DNA of 64,000 bases from Nostoc sp. 106C (GCF_002154725.1 NZ_MTAW01000119.1:168821-232820); one strand, 5' to 3'; counted from the first letter of the stretch, positions 8,044 through 18,664 are shown. The notes: generated by a model from the letters alone, not told the origin. Program-made: numbers and translations.

Positions 8044-11000
8044 ATGGCTGCACTTCACTGGAGACAACGACTTGCCTCACTGTCACCTCAAAGCCTTTTG
8101 TTTTGTCTCCCCATCATGCCTAAAAATGCCAGTCATCGGCGCAGATTCTCGCGTATTTTCCTGTTTCTTTTTACTTGTTTACTGACAGTTATTTTTTCGC
8201 TTACTTGGGTAAACGCCGCAGAAGAAACCAAACCAAAGCCAGAACTTTGGCAAATTCAGGGCATTATGGCAGCCCTTGATGATGGCTATCCCAAGGTGAA
8301 GCAGTTGGCTTTGTATCAATTAAGTTATGAACAGGAAAACTTGAAATCTTTAGATAAGGAACTGGCAGATATTGCCAAGATTGCTGCCAACTTTCTCAAA
8401 GATAACAGGGTTGAAGCTGAAGTTCGTTCCCGTGCGGCACAAGCCTTGGGGAAATTGGGAACTGCTGCCACTCCTTATATCAAAGACATTGCTAGCATCC
8501 TCAAAGATAACAGCGTTGACCCTAATGTTCGTTCCAGTGCGGCACAAGCCTTGGGGAAATTGGGAACTGCTGCCACTCCTTATATCAAAGACATTGCTAG
8601 CATCCTCAAAAATAACAGCGTTGATCCTAATGTTCGTTCCAGTGCGGCTGATGCATTGGGGAAATTGGGAACCGCCGTTACTCCTTATATCAAAGACATT
8701 GCTAGCATCCTCAAAAATAACAGCGTTGATGCTAATGTTCGTTCTCGTGCGGCTGATTTATTGGGGAAATTGGGAACCACCGTTACTCCCTATATCAAAG
8801 ACATCGCTGACATCCTCAAAGATAACAGCGTTGATGCTAATGTTCGTTCCAGTGCGGCACAAGCATTGGGGAATTTGGGAACCGCCGTTACTCCCTATAT
8901 CAAAGACATCGCTGACATCCTCAAAGATAACAGCGTTGATGCTAATGTTCGTTCCAGTGCGGCACAAGCATTGGGGAATTTGGGAACCGCCGTTACTCCC
9001 TATATCAAAGACATCGCTGACATCCTCAAAGATAACAGCGTTGATGTTAATGTTCGTTCCAGTGCGGCACAAGCATTGGGGAATTTGGGAGCCACTGCCA
9101 CTCCCCATATCAAAGACATCGCTGACATCCTCAAAGATAACAGCGTTGATGTTAATGTTCGTTCCAGTGCGGCACAAGCATTGGGGAATTTGGGAGCCAC
9201 TGCCACTCCCCATATCAAAGATATCCTTAACTTCCTCAAAGATAACAGCGTTGACTTTAATGCTCGTTACACTGCGGCACAAGCATTGGGAAATTTGGGA
9301 ACCGCCGCTACTCCCTACATCAAAGACATCGTTGACATCCTCAAAGATAACAGTATTGATGCTTTAGTTCGTTCCAGTACGGCTGATGCCTTGGGGAATT
9401 TGGGAACCGCCGCTACTCCGTACATCAAAGACATTGTTGACATCCTCAAAGATAACAGCGTTAAGCCTGAAGTTCGTTCTGATGCGGCACAAGCATTGGG
9501 GAAATTGGGAACCGTAGCCACTCCCTACATCAAAGACATTGCTGACATCCTCAAAGATAACAGTGTTAAGCCTGAAGTTCGTTCTGATGCGGCACAAGCA
9601 TTGGGAAATTTGGGAACCGTTGCCACTCCCTACATCAAAGACATCCTTAACTTCCTCACAGATAAAAGCGTTGACGTTAATGTTCGTTCCAATGTGGCAC
9701 AAGCATTGGGAAATTTAGGAACCGCCGCCACTCCTTATGTCAAAGACATCGCTGACATCCTCAAAGATAACAGCGTTGAAGCTTCAGTTCGTTCCAATGT
9801 GGCACAAGCCTTGGGGAATTTGGGAACCGCCGCCACTCCCTACATAAAAGACATCCTCAACTTCCTCAAAGATAAAAGCGTTGACGTTAATGTTCGTTTC
9901 AGTGCGGCATCAGCTTTGGGGAAAATCAGAAAACTAGAGTTAAATGAGATAGTTGTCATTCTAGATAATGTTTATTACGATGGTCAGTCCTACATTGAAC
10001 AATGGCGCTTTTTAACTTATTTCCTTGGAGGCGGCACTGATAATGTAAAAACTCTGCTCAAATGGCTGGGCGAACCTAAAGGATCGCACGAGCATTTGAC
10101 ATACTCTCAATACAAAAAAACACTGCAATTATTTCTGCCAACATGGAAAGATAGTCAAGGGCTAGGGCGATTACAAGCAGATTTGGCAAGGCGAATTGCT
10201 GCAATTACTCAAAAATGTTCTTGGAAATGGCAAGATATTAATCTACTTCAATCTCACTACCAAAATCTTAAAGCTGCCGGATTTACAGAAGCAGATACAT
10301 TAAAGTCAAAAATCGATAATCTGGAAATTTGGAAGTGGTTTTTCCTCGCCAAAAACATCATCCTTATTCACTTTGCCATTTGGCTTAGCCTTATCCTTGC
10401 CTACCCTAAATTTACCCAAGTTCTCGCACCTTTATTCTGGCATCCTTGGGCAAGGCGAATTCTCGGTTTTGGTTATATCGGCTTACTCTTAACTTGGGTT
10501 CCTTGGCTGCGTCAAAGATTATTGCAACCATTTACTCCTTTGCTGCTAGCAGATGCAGGGTTAGATAATTTTGTTGAGCAAGCTTATTTTGGTGAGTCTT
10601 TTGTCAAGGTGCCACGGGGGAGTACCCCACCCCTAGCCCCTCCCCACAAGCGAGGAGGGGGACAAGGCTTCCCCCTGCTTGCGGGGGGATTGAGGGGGGT
10701 GCTGGGGATATGGCAAAAGAAGCAAGCCAACGTCATAAATCGTCATTGCGTAGGCGTTTCGCCTTCCCGCAGGGTACGTAACGCAGTGGAGCGACGCAAT
10801 CCCCGGATCTTGCGATTGCTTCACTACGCTGGCGCTCCGTTCGCAATGACAAACAGACTTTTGCGAAGGGGGATACAGCCAAAGACAAATTCCCTAGACA
10901 ACATAACACCAGAGATTCAACCGATTACCCAAGCAATCCCGACTTTGCAAGGGCAAATCGTCTTAGAAGGCGACTCTGGTTTAGGTAAATCAATGTTTCT

Positions 11001-13893
11001 CCGCCATTTGGTAAACAATTCCCAGCGCATATTTGTTTACCTCCCCGCCCAAAAGTGTGACAAAGGCGTACTGGAAGCAATTTATGCCAAGCTACGGGGA
11101 CAAGTAGACGATGCCAAATTCCTGAAAAACCTGATTTACAATGGAGCCTTAGATATCTGCATCGACGGACTCAACGAAGTCACCGCCGACACGCGGGCGA
11201 AAGTCTCCCAGTTTGCAGAAAGCTATTTCCGGGGCAATATGATTATGACAACCCAGCCCCTAGAGTGGATACCGCCTTCTACAGCGAAGAAATATGAATT
11301 ACAACCGTTGCAGCGCGAACAAATCCAGCAGTTTTTGCTGTCTCGTCATCAAAAATTGGGGGCTGAGCGAAGTCGAAGCCCAGAAGTAGGGTGTGTTATG
11401 CCGGAGGCTAACGCATCATCCGAGATTGCCGGTGCTACACATGGGGAGCAGGAAGCAGCTGAGGGTACGGCACAATCCGAGGCTTTCGGTGCGTTAGGAC
11501 TAAAGTCCATAACGCACCCTACGCAGACTGAATACGCCCAAGCCTGTACCAACTACCTCGCCGAAGCCTTCAACGAACAACAATCGCCGGAAGATTTAGC
11601 CGCAGCCAAGCGCATTCTTTCCAACCCAATGGATTTAACGCTGGTTGCGCTGATGCTATCACAAGGACAGCAACCAAATTTGTTTCGCCTGCAAGAACAG
11701 CAATATCAGCTAATGGCGGCGGAATACCTGCGAGAATGGCATCACGAATTTCCTTTAAAGAGATTCTCTCAGGCAGTTTACCAAATGCGGCTGAATGATG
11801 AAAGCACCATACCCGCTGAGGATTTCAAACCAGAATTAACTAGTTTGGAAGATGAAAAATATAAGATGGTCATCAGCCGCCAATGGGAGAATGACAAAGG
11901 CGAAGCCCAGAAAAGCTGGTACTTCCGCCACGATAAAATTATGGAATTCTTCTTAGTACAAAACTTTCTCGGTGAAGGTGAAACAGTTCAAGAACGAGTT
12001 AATCTACACATTAATGACCCTAGATTTCGTGGTGTCTATCTCTTATTAGCTAATTTACTGCCTTTAGATGCGGCTTTAATATTGCGAGAAACCATCATAG
12101 AATACGCTGCTAACAGCAAAGACCATACATTAAGCGATAAATTTGTCCAGTTATTACAGTTACGCTTACCGCAAAACTGGACGCAAAACGTAAAGCCAGT
12201 ATTACAACAACACGAACAAAAAACTCTATATTTAGATTTAGTCAAGAAGTTTTTAGAACAAGTTGGTGCGAAGATAAAACGTGATATAGAAATGCACCTG
12301 ACTATTGAATCTATTGAAGGTAGTCTGAGTATTTATGTGCCGTTGACTATCTGCATCACTGTTGACACACCAACTGATCAAGATATCATCCGCCTGCTGC
12401 AAATTGCCCAACAATTGCCCACACAGCAAACACAAAAAGCTGGTTTATTAATCTACAAACTTCAGCCAGATACCACAGCCAGAATGGAAATAGCGAAGGT
12501 GCGGTTACGCGACTCTTTTCTGCTAATTCCCATTCCTTTAACATCAGTGGAAAAAGCCTTACCCGATAAATTTGAATGTATCGGCTTACTGAATGAATAT
12601 ATTGATAGATACCTGCAACGCGCTGATTTCTTTGATGACAAGAACGCCATCACTGACACCTTATCATTTTTCGGTCGTACAGAACTCTTACAACGCTTAG
12701 GAGAAGAATTACTAAGATATCAAGGAGTGGGATTATTTGGATTACGCAAGTCAGGTAAAACCTCAGTACTGCTTCAGTTAGGGTTTATGCTGCGCGAACA
12801 TCCCATAGTCCACATTGATTTACAACGCTATGGCGGCTCTCGCTACGGTGCGAATTTATTTAATGATATTATTCAGCATTTATCTAATTTAGAAAGTGAA
12901 GTTACCCTCCCCCAGTTTGCACCTTTGGCTTTAGATAAACCAGCCGCCGAGTTAACTGGTGAATTTATTCAACGAGTGAATGAACTTGCCCGTGCTATTC
13001 AAAAAACTAATAAATATAAGTTGCCCATCCTGTGCTTTTTAGATGAAGTAGAAAGGATTATTCCCACACCAGAAGACAGCCGCGAAAAAGCCGAAGAATT
13101 TAATGCTTGTTTTGGAGCGTTGCGGGTATTATGTCAACAACAACGGCAAATGTCATTGCTAATTGCTGATGTGCATCCCGATTGCAATCGCATTAATTCT
13201 TGGACACAACCAGGAGTAGCCACAAATCCGGTGTTTAGCTTCTTCAAAGAAATCTTTTTACCACCTTTCTCGGAGGAAGAAACTCAAGAAATGCTGGTGA
13301 ATCTGGGTAAATTAATGGGGTTAGAGTTTGATGTAGCCACACCGCAACAAATTCATTACCAAAGCGGTGGACATCCGTTTATTTCTCGCCAATTAGCTCG
13401 CTTTTTAACAGAGAAGATTAAAGATAATCATGGCAATATGCTGATTGAATGGTCAATGGTAGAGCCATATTTAGCCAGAACCTTAACTCAAAGTGGTGAG
13501 TTAAAAAATTATTTAGAAAGAAGCATTTGGGAAGACTTAGAAAAACGCGACTTTCAGGTTGCAATCTCTATTTTGCGAGTCATAGCCTGTAACGAACAAT
13601 TTCACGACAAAATACCACAACCAACCTTACTCAACCATCTGAAAAGCCAGTTCCCAACCAACCAATGCTTAGATGCTTGTAATTGGCTCACAAATGTTGG
13701 ATTGTTGTATCAGGAGGAAGTGGAGCATCAGGATTTCTACCAGATCCGAATTCCTCTTTTATCACGGTGGATTCAAATGCAGATGACAGCAGAGGAAATC
13801 GAACAATGCCGGAATTTGATGGAGAACGTCCCTTTGATAACTACCGCGTCGCCATTACAGACCCCTCCCACTTCTTCGGACGCAGCGACTTAA
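8044..13893 (+). CDS. Membrane HEAT-repeat protein with NACHT-like and AAA-type NTPase modules
   Basis: This is a 1949-residue multidomain protein. A signal-anchor ([17 protein letters not shown]) lies near residues 40-56. About 14 HEAT-like repeats of 35 residues (pattern [21 protein letters not shown]) span about 125-625. Two hydrophobic segments lie near 763-787 and 806-823. A NACHT-like NTPase has Walker A GDSGLGKS at 976-983 and Walker B CIDGLNE around Asp1041. A second NTPase begins FFGRTELL near 1542, with Walker A GLRKSGKT at 1566-1573 and Walker B FLDE around Asp1667, followed by a winged-helix-like end. If the N-terminus is exported, the repeats lie in the periplasm and both NTPases in the cytoplasm. 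An alternative ATG at 8116 (MPKNASHRR) would put the hydrophobic segment in normal signal position. Two in-frame repeat insertions are listed separately. A signal-transducing STAND role is inferred; no effector domain is recognised. Confidence 0.8.
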   Translation: MAALHWRQRLASLSPQSLLFCLPIMPKNASHRRRFSRIFLFLFTCLLTVIFSLTWVNAAEETKPKPELWQIQGIMAALDDGYPKVKQLALYQLSYEQENLKSLDKELADIAKIAANFLKDNRVEAEVRSRAAQALGKLGTAATPYIKDIASILKDNSVDPNVRSSAAQALGKLGTAATPYIKDIASILKNNSVDPNVRSSAADALGKLGTAVTPYIKDIASILKNNSVDANVRSRAADLLGKLGTTVTPYIKDIADILKDNSVDANVRSSAAQALGNLGTAVTPYIKDIADILKDNSVDANVRSSAAQALGNLGTAVTPYIKDIADILKDNSVDVNVRSSAAQALGNLGATATPHIKDIADILKDNSVDVNVRSSAAQALGNLGATATPHIKDILNFLKDNSVDFNARYTAAQALGNLGTAATPYIKDIVDILKDNSIDALVRSSTADALGNLGTAATPYIKDIVDILKDNSVKPEVRSDAAQALGKLGTVATPYIKDIADILKDNSVKPEVRSDAAQALGNLGTVATPYIKDILNFLTDKSVDVNVRSNVAQALGNLGTAATPYVKDIADILKDNSVEASVRSNVAQALGNLGTAATPYIKDILNFLKDKSVDVNVRFSAASALGKIRKLELNEIVVILDNVYYDGQSYIEQWRFLTYFLGGGTDNVKTLLKWLGEPKGSHEHLTYSQYKKTLQLFLPTWKDSQGLGRLQADLARRIAAITQKCSWKWQDINLLQSHYQNLKAAGFTEADTLKSKIDNLEIWKWFFLAKNIILIHFAIWLSLILAYPKFTQVLAPLFWHPWARRILGFGYIGLLLTWVPWLRQRLLQPFTPLLLADAGLDNFVEQAYFGESFVKVPRGSTPPLAPPHKRGGGQGFPLLAGGLRGVLGIWQKKQANVINRHCVGVSPSRRVRNAVERRNPRILRLLHYAGAPFAMTNRLLRRGIQPKTNSLDNITPEIQPITQAIPTLQGQIVLEGDSGLGKSMFLRHLVNNSQRIFVYLPAQKCDKGVLEAIYAKLRGQVDDAKFLKNLIYNGALDICIDGLNEVTADTRAKVSQFAESYFRGNMIMTTQPLEWIPPSTAKKYELQPLQREQIQQFLLSRHQKLGAERSRSPEVGCVMPEANASSEIAGATHGEQEAAEGTAQSEAFGALGLKSITHPTQTEYAQACTNYLAEAFNEQQSPEDLAAAKRILSNPMDLTLVALMLSQGQQPNLFRLQEQQYQLMAAEYLREWHHEFPLKRFSQAVYQMRLNDESTIPAEDFKPELTSLEDEKYKMVISRQWENDKGEAQKSWYFRHDKIMEFFLVQNFLGEGETVQERVNLHINDPRFRGVYLLLANLLPLDAALILRETIIEYAANSKDHTLSDKFVQLLQLRLPQNWTQNVKPVLQQHEQKTLYLDLVKKFLEQVGAKIKRDIEMHLTIESIEGSLSIYVPLTICITVDTPTDQDIIRLLQIAQQLPTQQTQKAGLLIYKLQPDTTARMEIAKVRLRDSFLLIPIPLTSVEKALPDKFECIGLLNEYIDRYLQRADFFDDKNAITDTLSFFGRTELLQRLGEELLRYQGVGLFGLRKSGKTSVLLQLGFMLREHPIVHIDLQRYGGSRYGANLFNDIIQHLSNLESEVTLPQFAPLALDKPAAELTGEFIQRVNELARAIQKTNKYKLPILCFLDEVERIIPTPEDSREKAEEFNACFGALRVLCQQQRQMSLLIADVHPDCNRINSWTQPGVATNPVFSFFKEIFLPPFSEEETQEMLVNLGKLMGLEFDVATPQQIHYQSGGHPFISRQLARFLTEKIKDNHGNMLIEWSMVEPYLARTLTQSGELKNYLERSIWEDLEKRDFQVAISILRVIACNEQFHDKIPQPTLLNHLKSQFPTNQCLDACNWLTNVGLLYQEEVEHQDFYQIRIPLLSRWIQMQMTAEEIEQCRNLMENVPLITTASPLQTPPTSSDAAT
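8413..9930 (+). repeat. 105-bp tandem repeats encoding HEAT-like units
   Basis: Fourteen full units and one partial unit of 105 bp (35 codons) run head to tail, for example from GATAACAGCG at 8821 to the same string at 8926. Neighbouring units in the middle (8821-9140) are nearly identical at the DNA level, whereas the outer units have diverged. That pattern suggests recent unit duplication by slippage or unequal recombination. The repeats keep several other frames open, which creates long spurious ORFs on both strands. Confidence 0.9.
10608..10870. repeat. In-frame insertion of extragenic repeat elements in the HEAT/NTPase gene
   Basis: About 260 bp of typical intergenic repeat DNA lies within the open frame. 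It contains facing palindromes (CCCCTCCCCACAAGCGAGG and the GCTTGCGGGGGGATTGAGG region), then a TTGCGATTGCTTCACTACG...CGTTCGCAATGAC palindrome related to the intergenic element at 37655-37690. It encodes a basic, Gly/Pro/Arg-rich low-complexity stretch of about 88 residues between the second membrane segment and the NACHT-like domain. That site is a linker, which may explain why the insertion is tolerated. Confidence 0.75.
11359..11528. repeat. Second in-frame repeat insertion in the HEAT/NTPase gene
   Basis: A stretch starts TGAGCGAAGTCGAAGCCC and continues with GGGTGTGTTATGCC...GGCTAACGCA. It closes with GGTGCGTTAGGAC...CATAACGCACCCTACG, an inverted repeat of the same element. The opening part matches the intergenic copy at 7838. 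It encodes about 56 residues rich in Ala, Gly and Glu within the region after the NACHT Walker motifs. The frame is intact, so the length is a multiple of three or was selected to be so. Confidence 0.75.
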
Positions 13894-15002
13894 TTAATAC
13901 CATCCTCAAATCCCCCTTTCAGGTGCGGATACTTTTAGGCGGAAGGCGTTTAGGTAAAACCAGCGCTTTACGTGCTGTGGAGTGGAACTTACTTAATCCC
14001 CAAAGCAATTATCCCCGCCGCGCTTTCCCGGTATTAGTTAACCTCCAGTTAGAACAACCCAAAGACTTAGACAACCTGCGTTACCTCCTTATCGCTAGAC
14101 TCCGGGAAGCCATAGAACGCTGGCGAGAAGTCCCTTTAGCCGAAATTCGCCAAATGTACCGTGAGTTTCTTGGCAAAATTACAGGTGGTGAAGTTACCCT
14201 GAAGTTCCTCAGCCAAGCAGATATTAAATTAAATTTCACTAATCCCGACACCGAAAAGCGGTTAAATAATGATAGCTTTCGGTTAGCTTTCTTAAAAACT
14301 ACAGAAGAACTGCGAAAGCTAAATTTTCAAGGCGTTTGCTTCCTCATGGATGGTGCTGAGTTTATTGTCAAACAAACTTGGGCAAATGACGCTTGGGCTT
14401 ACCTACGCGGCTTAAAAGATACCGATATCGCCATTAAATCTTGCTTGGGTCTATTACTCTCTGGTTATCGAGACTTAAAAGAATATCAGCAGCGTGTCGG
14501 TTCGCCGTTATTAAACATCGCCGAAATCGAATGGTTAGCCCCCTTAAGTGAAGAAGATACCAAAAAACTGATAAGCGATCGCGCTGAACAAGAAAACATT
14601 CTTTTAAATGACGATCAAATTACCTCAATTATCGAATGGTCAGGATGTCATCCCTACCTAATCCAACAATCACTCAACATGATTTTTGACTCCAACCAGC
14701 AAGACTCCCGCGCTAATCTCATCGACGAACTGCTACAGCATCACGATAACGATTTCTCCGCCTGGTGGAACGCCGAAAAATTCTCTGGTTGCTTTAGCGA
14801 AGACGAACGCACAGTTTATTTTGCCTTAACTCAAAACCCCAAAGCCACCCTCCAAGATTTAGCAAATTATACAGGCTTCAGCCGAGCCAAAGTTTCCGAA
14901 GCCTTAGAAGTCATCGCTGGTACTGGTGTAATCCGCTCCTTAGATGATGACTTTTATACCGTAGGCTCTCGCCTGTTTGCAGAATGGGTGAAGCAGCAGT
15001 GA
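13806..15002 (+). CDS. AAA/STAND-type ATPase with winged-helix C-terminus
   Basis: This is a 398-residue ATPase. It opens with FFGRSDLI near residue 23, closely resembling the FFGRTELL opening of the second NTPase module of the preceding gene. Walker [10 protein letters not shown] follows at 45-53 and a Walker B-like FLMDGAE after it. The last 70 residues look like a winged helix ([20 protein letters not shown]). The ATG at 13806 overlaps the upstream gene by 88 bp in a different frame and has AGAGG about 10 nt before it. A longer frame from 13683 would overlap by over 200 bp and adds no conserved sequence. The overlap implies co-expression, and the two products probably act together. No signal peptide or membrane segment is present. 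The function is unknown beyond ATP-dependent signalling or regulation. Confidence 0.8.
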   Translation: MPEFDGERPFDNYRVAITDPSHFFGRSDLINTILKSPFQVRILLGGRRLGKTSALRAVEWNLLNPQSNYPRRAFPVLVNLQLEQPKDLDNLRYLLIARLREAIERWREVPLAEIRQMYREFLGKITGGEVTLKFLSQADIKLNFTNPDTEKRLNNDSFRLAFLKTTEELRKLNFQGVCFLMDGAEFIVKQTWANDAWAYLRGLKDTDIAIKSCLGLLLSGYRDLKEYQQRVGSPLLNIAEIEWLAPLSEEDTKKLISDRAEQENILLNDDQITSIIEWSGCHPYLIQQSLNMIFDSNQQDSRANLIDELLQHHDNDFSAWWNAEKFSGCFSEDERTVYFALTQNPKATLQDLANYTGFSRAKVSEALEVIAGTGVIRSLDDDFYTVGSRLFAEWVKQQ

Positions 15003-15134
15003 GGAGAGTGTGGGGAGGGTGGGGAGTGTGGGAAGTGTGGGGAGACATGGAACAAGGGAGCAGGGGAAGAAATGCACAATGCACAATACCCCATGCCTAA
15101 TGACCAATGACCAATGACCAATGACCAATGACAA
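15003..15134. repeat. G-rich nonamer run and TGACCAA heptamer STRR
   Basis: A run of GTGTGGGGA-type units (15005-15045) is followed by four to five TGACCAA heptamers (15100-15134). The heptamers run into the ATG at 15128, so the initiation codon and second codon of the next gene are part of the repeat. No Shine-Dalgarno sequence is present. Confidence 0.8.
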
Positions 15135-16099
15135 ACAAAATTTTCATCACTCGCCGTCTACCTACTGATTTAGCACAACTAAATGCTGTCGCTTCTGTGG
15201 AAGTTTGGCCGGAACGTCAACCGCCGCCTTACGAGGTTTTGCTGGCTAAGGTAAAGGAGGTAGATGGGTTGTTGTGTCTGCTAACTGACAGAATTGACCA
15301 GCAATTAATCGCAAATTCTAAGCTGAAAGTTATTAGTCAAATGGCTGTAGGTTACGATAACATTGATGTCGCAGCGGCTACAGCGCAGAAGATTCCCGTG
15401 GGTAATACTCCCGGTGTATTAACAGATGCTACCGCAGATTTAACCTGGGCGTTACTCATGGCAGCCGCACGCCGAGTTGTGGAAGCAGATAGATTTACCC
15501 GCGCTGGTTTGTGGCAAACCTGGGAACCAGATTTATTACTAGGGCCGAATGTTGCAGGCGCTACTTTGGGCATTATCGGCTTCGGGCGCATTGGACAAGC
15601 TGTTGCCCGTCGTGCTCAAGGTTTTGACATGAGAATTCTGTATACAAGCAGACATCGCTTAGAGCCAGAAGTAGAAAAAGCTTTCAGTACGGAGTTTGTA
15701 CCGTTAGAAACTTTACTGCAAGAATCTGACTTCATCACCATTCATACACCTGGCGCTGATGACACTCATCATCTATTGAGCGATCGCCAGTTTGCGTTAA
15801 TGAAGCCATCAGCTATTTTAATTAATACCGCACGGGGAAGCATCATCGACCAGGATGCATTGTATCGGGCACTTGACCAAAAGCAAATCGCCGCCGCTGC
15901 TTTGGATGTCACAGAACCGGAACCGATCCCAATGGATAGCCCCTTACTGGCATTAGAAAATTTAATTATTACACCGCACATCGGTAGCGCCAGCCGCCAA
16001 ACACGGGCAAAAATGGCAGATATTGCGATCGCAAACCTGATCGCAGGATTAAAAGGCGATCGTCTTCCTCATTGCGTCAACCCAGAGGTTTATGGTTAA
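15128..16099 (+). CDS. D-2-hydroxyacid dehydrogenase (glycerate/glyoxylate reductase type)
   Basis: This 323-residue NAD(P)-dependent enzyme interconverts 2-hydroxy and 2-oxo acids such as glycerate/hydroxypyruvate or glycolate/glyoxylate. The Rossmann motif GATLGIIGFGRIGQAVARRA lies at about 143-162. The catalytic residues are the Arg in INTARGS (about 237), the Glu in DVTEPEP (about 265) and the His in ITPHIGSAS (about 284). Early motifs QMAVGYDNID and NTPGVLTDATADL fit the family. The length is normal and there is no targeting signal. In a cyanobacterium a photorespiratory or glycerate role is plausible, but the substrate cannot be fixed from sequence. The gene is monocistronic, and its start codon lies in a heptamer repeat. 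Confidence 0.92.
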   Translation: MTNKIFITRRLPTDLAQLNAVASVEVWPERQPPPYEVLLAKVKEVDGLLCLLTDRIDQQLIANSKLKVISQMAVGYDNIDVAAATAQKIPVGNTPGVLTDATADLTWALLMAAARRVVEADRFTRAGLWQTWEPDLLLGPNVAGATLGIIGFGRIGQAVARRAQGFDMRILYTSRHRLEPEVEKAFSTEFVPLETLLQESDFITIHTPGADDTHHLLSDRQFALMKPSAILINTARGSIIDQDALYRALDQKQIAAAALDVTEPEPIPMDSPLLALENLIITPHIGSASRQTRAKMADIAIANLIAGLKGDRLPHCVNPEVYG

Positions 16100-16158
16100 C
16101 ACAAAGTAGAAAATAGTCTATTTTATTCCCCTGCTCCCCATACTCCCTTCTCTCCGCG

Positions 16159-17169
16159 TCATATTGTCGGGTCATTGCTGACTTTAACAATCAGCTTGCC
16201 AAAGTTTTCTCCTTGCAGCAAACCAATAAAAGCTTTGGGAGCATTTTCCAGACCTTCTACAATGTCTTCTTTATACTTCAACTTCCCAGCGCGCAACCAC
16301 TGAGAAACATCACTTAAGAAATCTGGCTGACGATGTTGATAATCACCAACAAGAAAACCTTTGATCAGCGCACGTTTAACCAAAATTGGCATTAAATTAG
16401 GGCCAGGAGGCGCACTTTCGGCGTTATACTGCGAAATTAAACCGACCAATGGAATTCTGGCTCCCAGATTGATTTGCTGTAACACTGCTTCTAAAATTGC
16501 GCCAGCAGTATTGTCATAGTAAACATCGATACCATTGGGGCAAGCTGCTTTTAGTTCAGCATGAAAATCTTGAACTTTGCGGTTGATACAAGCATCAAAA
16601 CCCAACTCTTTGACTACGTAATCGCATTTGGCATCACTTCCGGCAACTCCCACTACTCGACAGCCCTTGATTTTGGCAATTTGACCAGCTACAGAACCGA
16701 CTGCACCCGAAGCAGCAGAGACAACTACTGTTTCGCCTGCTTGAGGTTGACCAATATCCAGCAAAGCACAATATGCAGTCATTCCCGGCATACCCAGGAC
16801 ACCCAAAGCATAAGAAATAGGTGCTTGATTCGGGTCAAGTTTACGCAAAGTCTCGCCTTTGGCTACACCGTAGCTTTGCCAACCGTCATAACCAAGCACA
16901 AAATCACCAACTGAGAAATTAGGATGGTGAGATTTAATCACTTGGCTAACAGTGTGACCAACCATTACAGATCCTAACTCCGCAGGCGCAGCATAGGACT
17001 CGCGATCGCTCATGCGACCACGCATATAAGGGTCGAGTGACAGGTAGATAGTACGGTTGCAAACTTCGCCTTCTCCCGGTTCTGGAATTGGGGTTTCAAC
17101 AAGAGCAAAATCACTCTCTTTTGGCTCCCCTACTGGGCGGCTTTTTAGTAAGATTTGTTTATTTGTCAT
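16159..17169 (-). CDS. NADP-dependent MDR-family oxidoreductase (alkenal/enone reductase type)
   Basis: This 336-residue zinc-independent medium-chain reductase resembles the leukotriene B4 dehydrogenase/CurA group, which reduces alpha,beta-unsaturated aldehydes and ketones. Visible motifs are LSLDPYMRGRM at 43-53, the nucleotide-binding AASGAVGSVAGQIAKIKG at 152-169, and YYDNTAG near 217. No structural zinc cysteines are seen. It lies 110 bp downstream of the P450 gene on the same strand and may be co-transcribed with it, though the gap is full of repeats. The ATG at 17169 is one unit of a TTTGTCA heptamer run. Confidence 0.9.
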   Translation of the reverse strand: MTNKQILLKSRPVGEPKESDFALVETPIPEPGEGEVCNRTIYLSLDPYMRGRMSDRESYAAPAELGSVMVGHTVSQVIKSHHPNFSVGDFVLGYDGWQSYGVAKGETLRKLDPNQAPISYALGVLGMPGMTAYCALLDIGQPQAGETVVVSAASGAVGSVAGQIAKIKGCRVVGVAGSDAKCDYVVKELGFDACINRKVQDFHAELKAACPNGIDVYYDNTAGAILEAVLQQINLGARIPLVGLISQYNAESAPPGPNLMPILVKRALIKGFLVGDYQHRQPDFLSDVSQWLRAGKLKYKEDIVEGLENAPKAFIGLLQGENFGKLIVKVSNDPTI

Positions 17170-17278
17170 TTGTCATTTGTCATTTGTCATTTGTCTTTCT
17201 CATACTCCCCTGTCTCTCTTGCCTCCTCACTCTTCCCACACTCCCCACACTCCCCACCCTCTCTTCCGCGTCTCCTTT
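17161..17278. repeat. TTTGTCA heptamer STRR plus CACTCCCCA-type repeats
   Basis: About five TTTGTCA heptamers lie at 17161-17195, followed by pyrimidine-rich CACTCCCCA units up to 17265. It is the mirror image of the arrangement at 15003-15134. It separates the MDR reductase start from the P450 stop. Confidence 0.8.
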
Positions 17279-18664
17279 TCAGCGCGTTACAGGTACTTGT
17301 TGTTGCTCAGGTGCAGAACCCTGATTAGCAATTTGCTTAATCTGTACCTTAATACCGTATTCAGGGCGGAGTGTGATTGAAGGTTGCGGTACAATGGGGA
17401 ACCCTGGTACTAATTCTATCTGGAAGCGTTGGGCGATCGTAGCCAATAATAAAGCTGCTTCCATCTGAGCAAAGCCTTTACCAATACAAATTCGCGGACC
17501 ATCTCCAAAAGGAAAATATACACCTTTCGGTAGTTGCTTCTCAAATTCCTCTGTCCAGCGTTCGGGTTGGAAGGCTTCGGGAGCGGAGAAATATTTGGGA
17601 TGGCGATGCATTACCCACTGACTGAGCATAATCGTCGTGCCTTGGGAAATTTCGTAGTCGCCAATTGTCGTATCTTGCGCTGCTTCTCGCCCCAAGAGTG
17701 ATACTGGAGGATACAACCGCATTGACTCTTTAATTACTTGCTGGGTGTATGGTAAGCGGGGAAGGTCTTGTATTGCAGGCAACTTTCCTTGCAAAACTTG
17801 GTTTAACTCGGCAGAGAGTTTCTCTTGAACTTGCGGATGTTGTGATAAAAGCATCCATGTCCAAGATAAAGTATTAGCGGTGGTTTCATGACCTGCCAGC
17901 ATCAAGGTTGCTACTTCATCTCGCAGTAGCTTATCGTCCATTTGTTGCTGAGTTTCTTCGTCCCGCGCCTCCATCAGCATCGAAAGCAAATCGTTGGTTT
18001 TCTCGTTACTATTACGGCGATCGCTAATTAATTTATAAATAGCTGCATCCATTTCCGCCACAGCATGACGATACCGGACATTTTCCGGTCTGGGGAACCA
18101 TTCCCACACCAAAAAATTCTGCCGCCGCTTACTTTCAAACCAGTGCATTGTCACATCTAAGGCATTAGCAACCACTTTCGCCTCACCTGCGTTCACATCG
18201 GCGTTAAAAATGCACTTCATCACAATCGCCAGAGTTAAGCGCATCATATCTGCGTGAATATCATGGATTTCGCCATCATGCCAGGTTTGCAACATTTGGT
18301 TGGTGTACTCTACCATTGTTTCACCGTATTCATTAATCCGCCTTTGGTGAAACACAGGTTGAGCTAGGCGACGTTGCCATAACCAGGATTCTCCTTCTGC
18401 TGTTAATAACCCTTCACCCAGTAGAGTTTTCAAAACACGAAAGCCTCGGCTTTTAATAAAAATCTCGCGATTTTTTAAGACTTCTTCAATATATTCAGGA
18501 TTAGTCAGCAAACAAGAGGGTGTTAAACCTAAGCGTAAAGGAACAATATCACCATAATCGCGACAACGGGTAAGAAAGCCTAATGGATCTTCTCCGAGGT
18601 CAACTAAATGCCCAACAATCGAGTTAATTGGCGGTGCTGGTAACTCAAATATATCTTGAGGCAT
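17279..18664 (-). CDS. Cytochrome P450
   Basis: This 461-residue haem monooxygenase has all family hallmarks. The oxygen-activation I-helix motif AGHETT lies at 257-262, the ExxR motif ESMR at 313-316, the PERW motif near 367-370 and the haem-ligand loop FGDGPRICIG with Cys393. There is no N-terminal membrane anchor, so it is a soluble bacterial type needing separate redox partners. The sequence style is that of the fatty-acid/terpenoid-hydroxylating CYP4/CYP102-like bacterial clan, but substrate and CYP family number cannot be assigned. The MDR reductase gene follows downstream on the same strand. Confidence 0.95.
   Translation of the reverse strand: MPQDIFELPAPPINSIVGHLVDLGEDPLGFLTRCRDYGDIVPLRLGLTPSCLLTNPEYIEEVLKNREIFIKSRGFRVLKTLLGEGLLTAEGESWLWQRRLAQPVFHQRRINEYGETMVEYTNQMLQTWHDGEIHDIHADMMRLTLAIVMKCIFNADVNAGEAKVVANALDVTMHWFESKRRQNFLVWEWFPRPENVRYRHAVAEMDAAIYKLISDRRNSNEKTNDLLSMLMEARDEETQQQMDDKLLRDEVATLMLAGHETTANTLSWTWMLLSQHPQVQEKLSAELNQVLQGKLPAIQDLPRLPYTQQVIKESMRLYPPVSLLGREAAQDTTIGDYEISQGTTIMLSQWVMHRHPKYFSAPEAFQPERWTEEFEKQLPKGVYFPFGDGPRICIGKGFAQMEAALLLATIAQRFQIELVPGFPIVPQPSITLRPEYGIKVQIKQIANQGSAPEQQQVPVTR

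Noticed and set aside
8372..9702. Long ORFs on both strands inside the HEAT-repeat array
   Set aside because: They are open only because the 105-bp repeats have a period divisible by three; the peptides are reading-frame shadows of the repeats.
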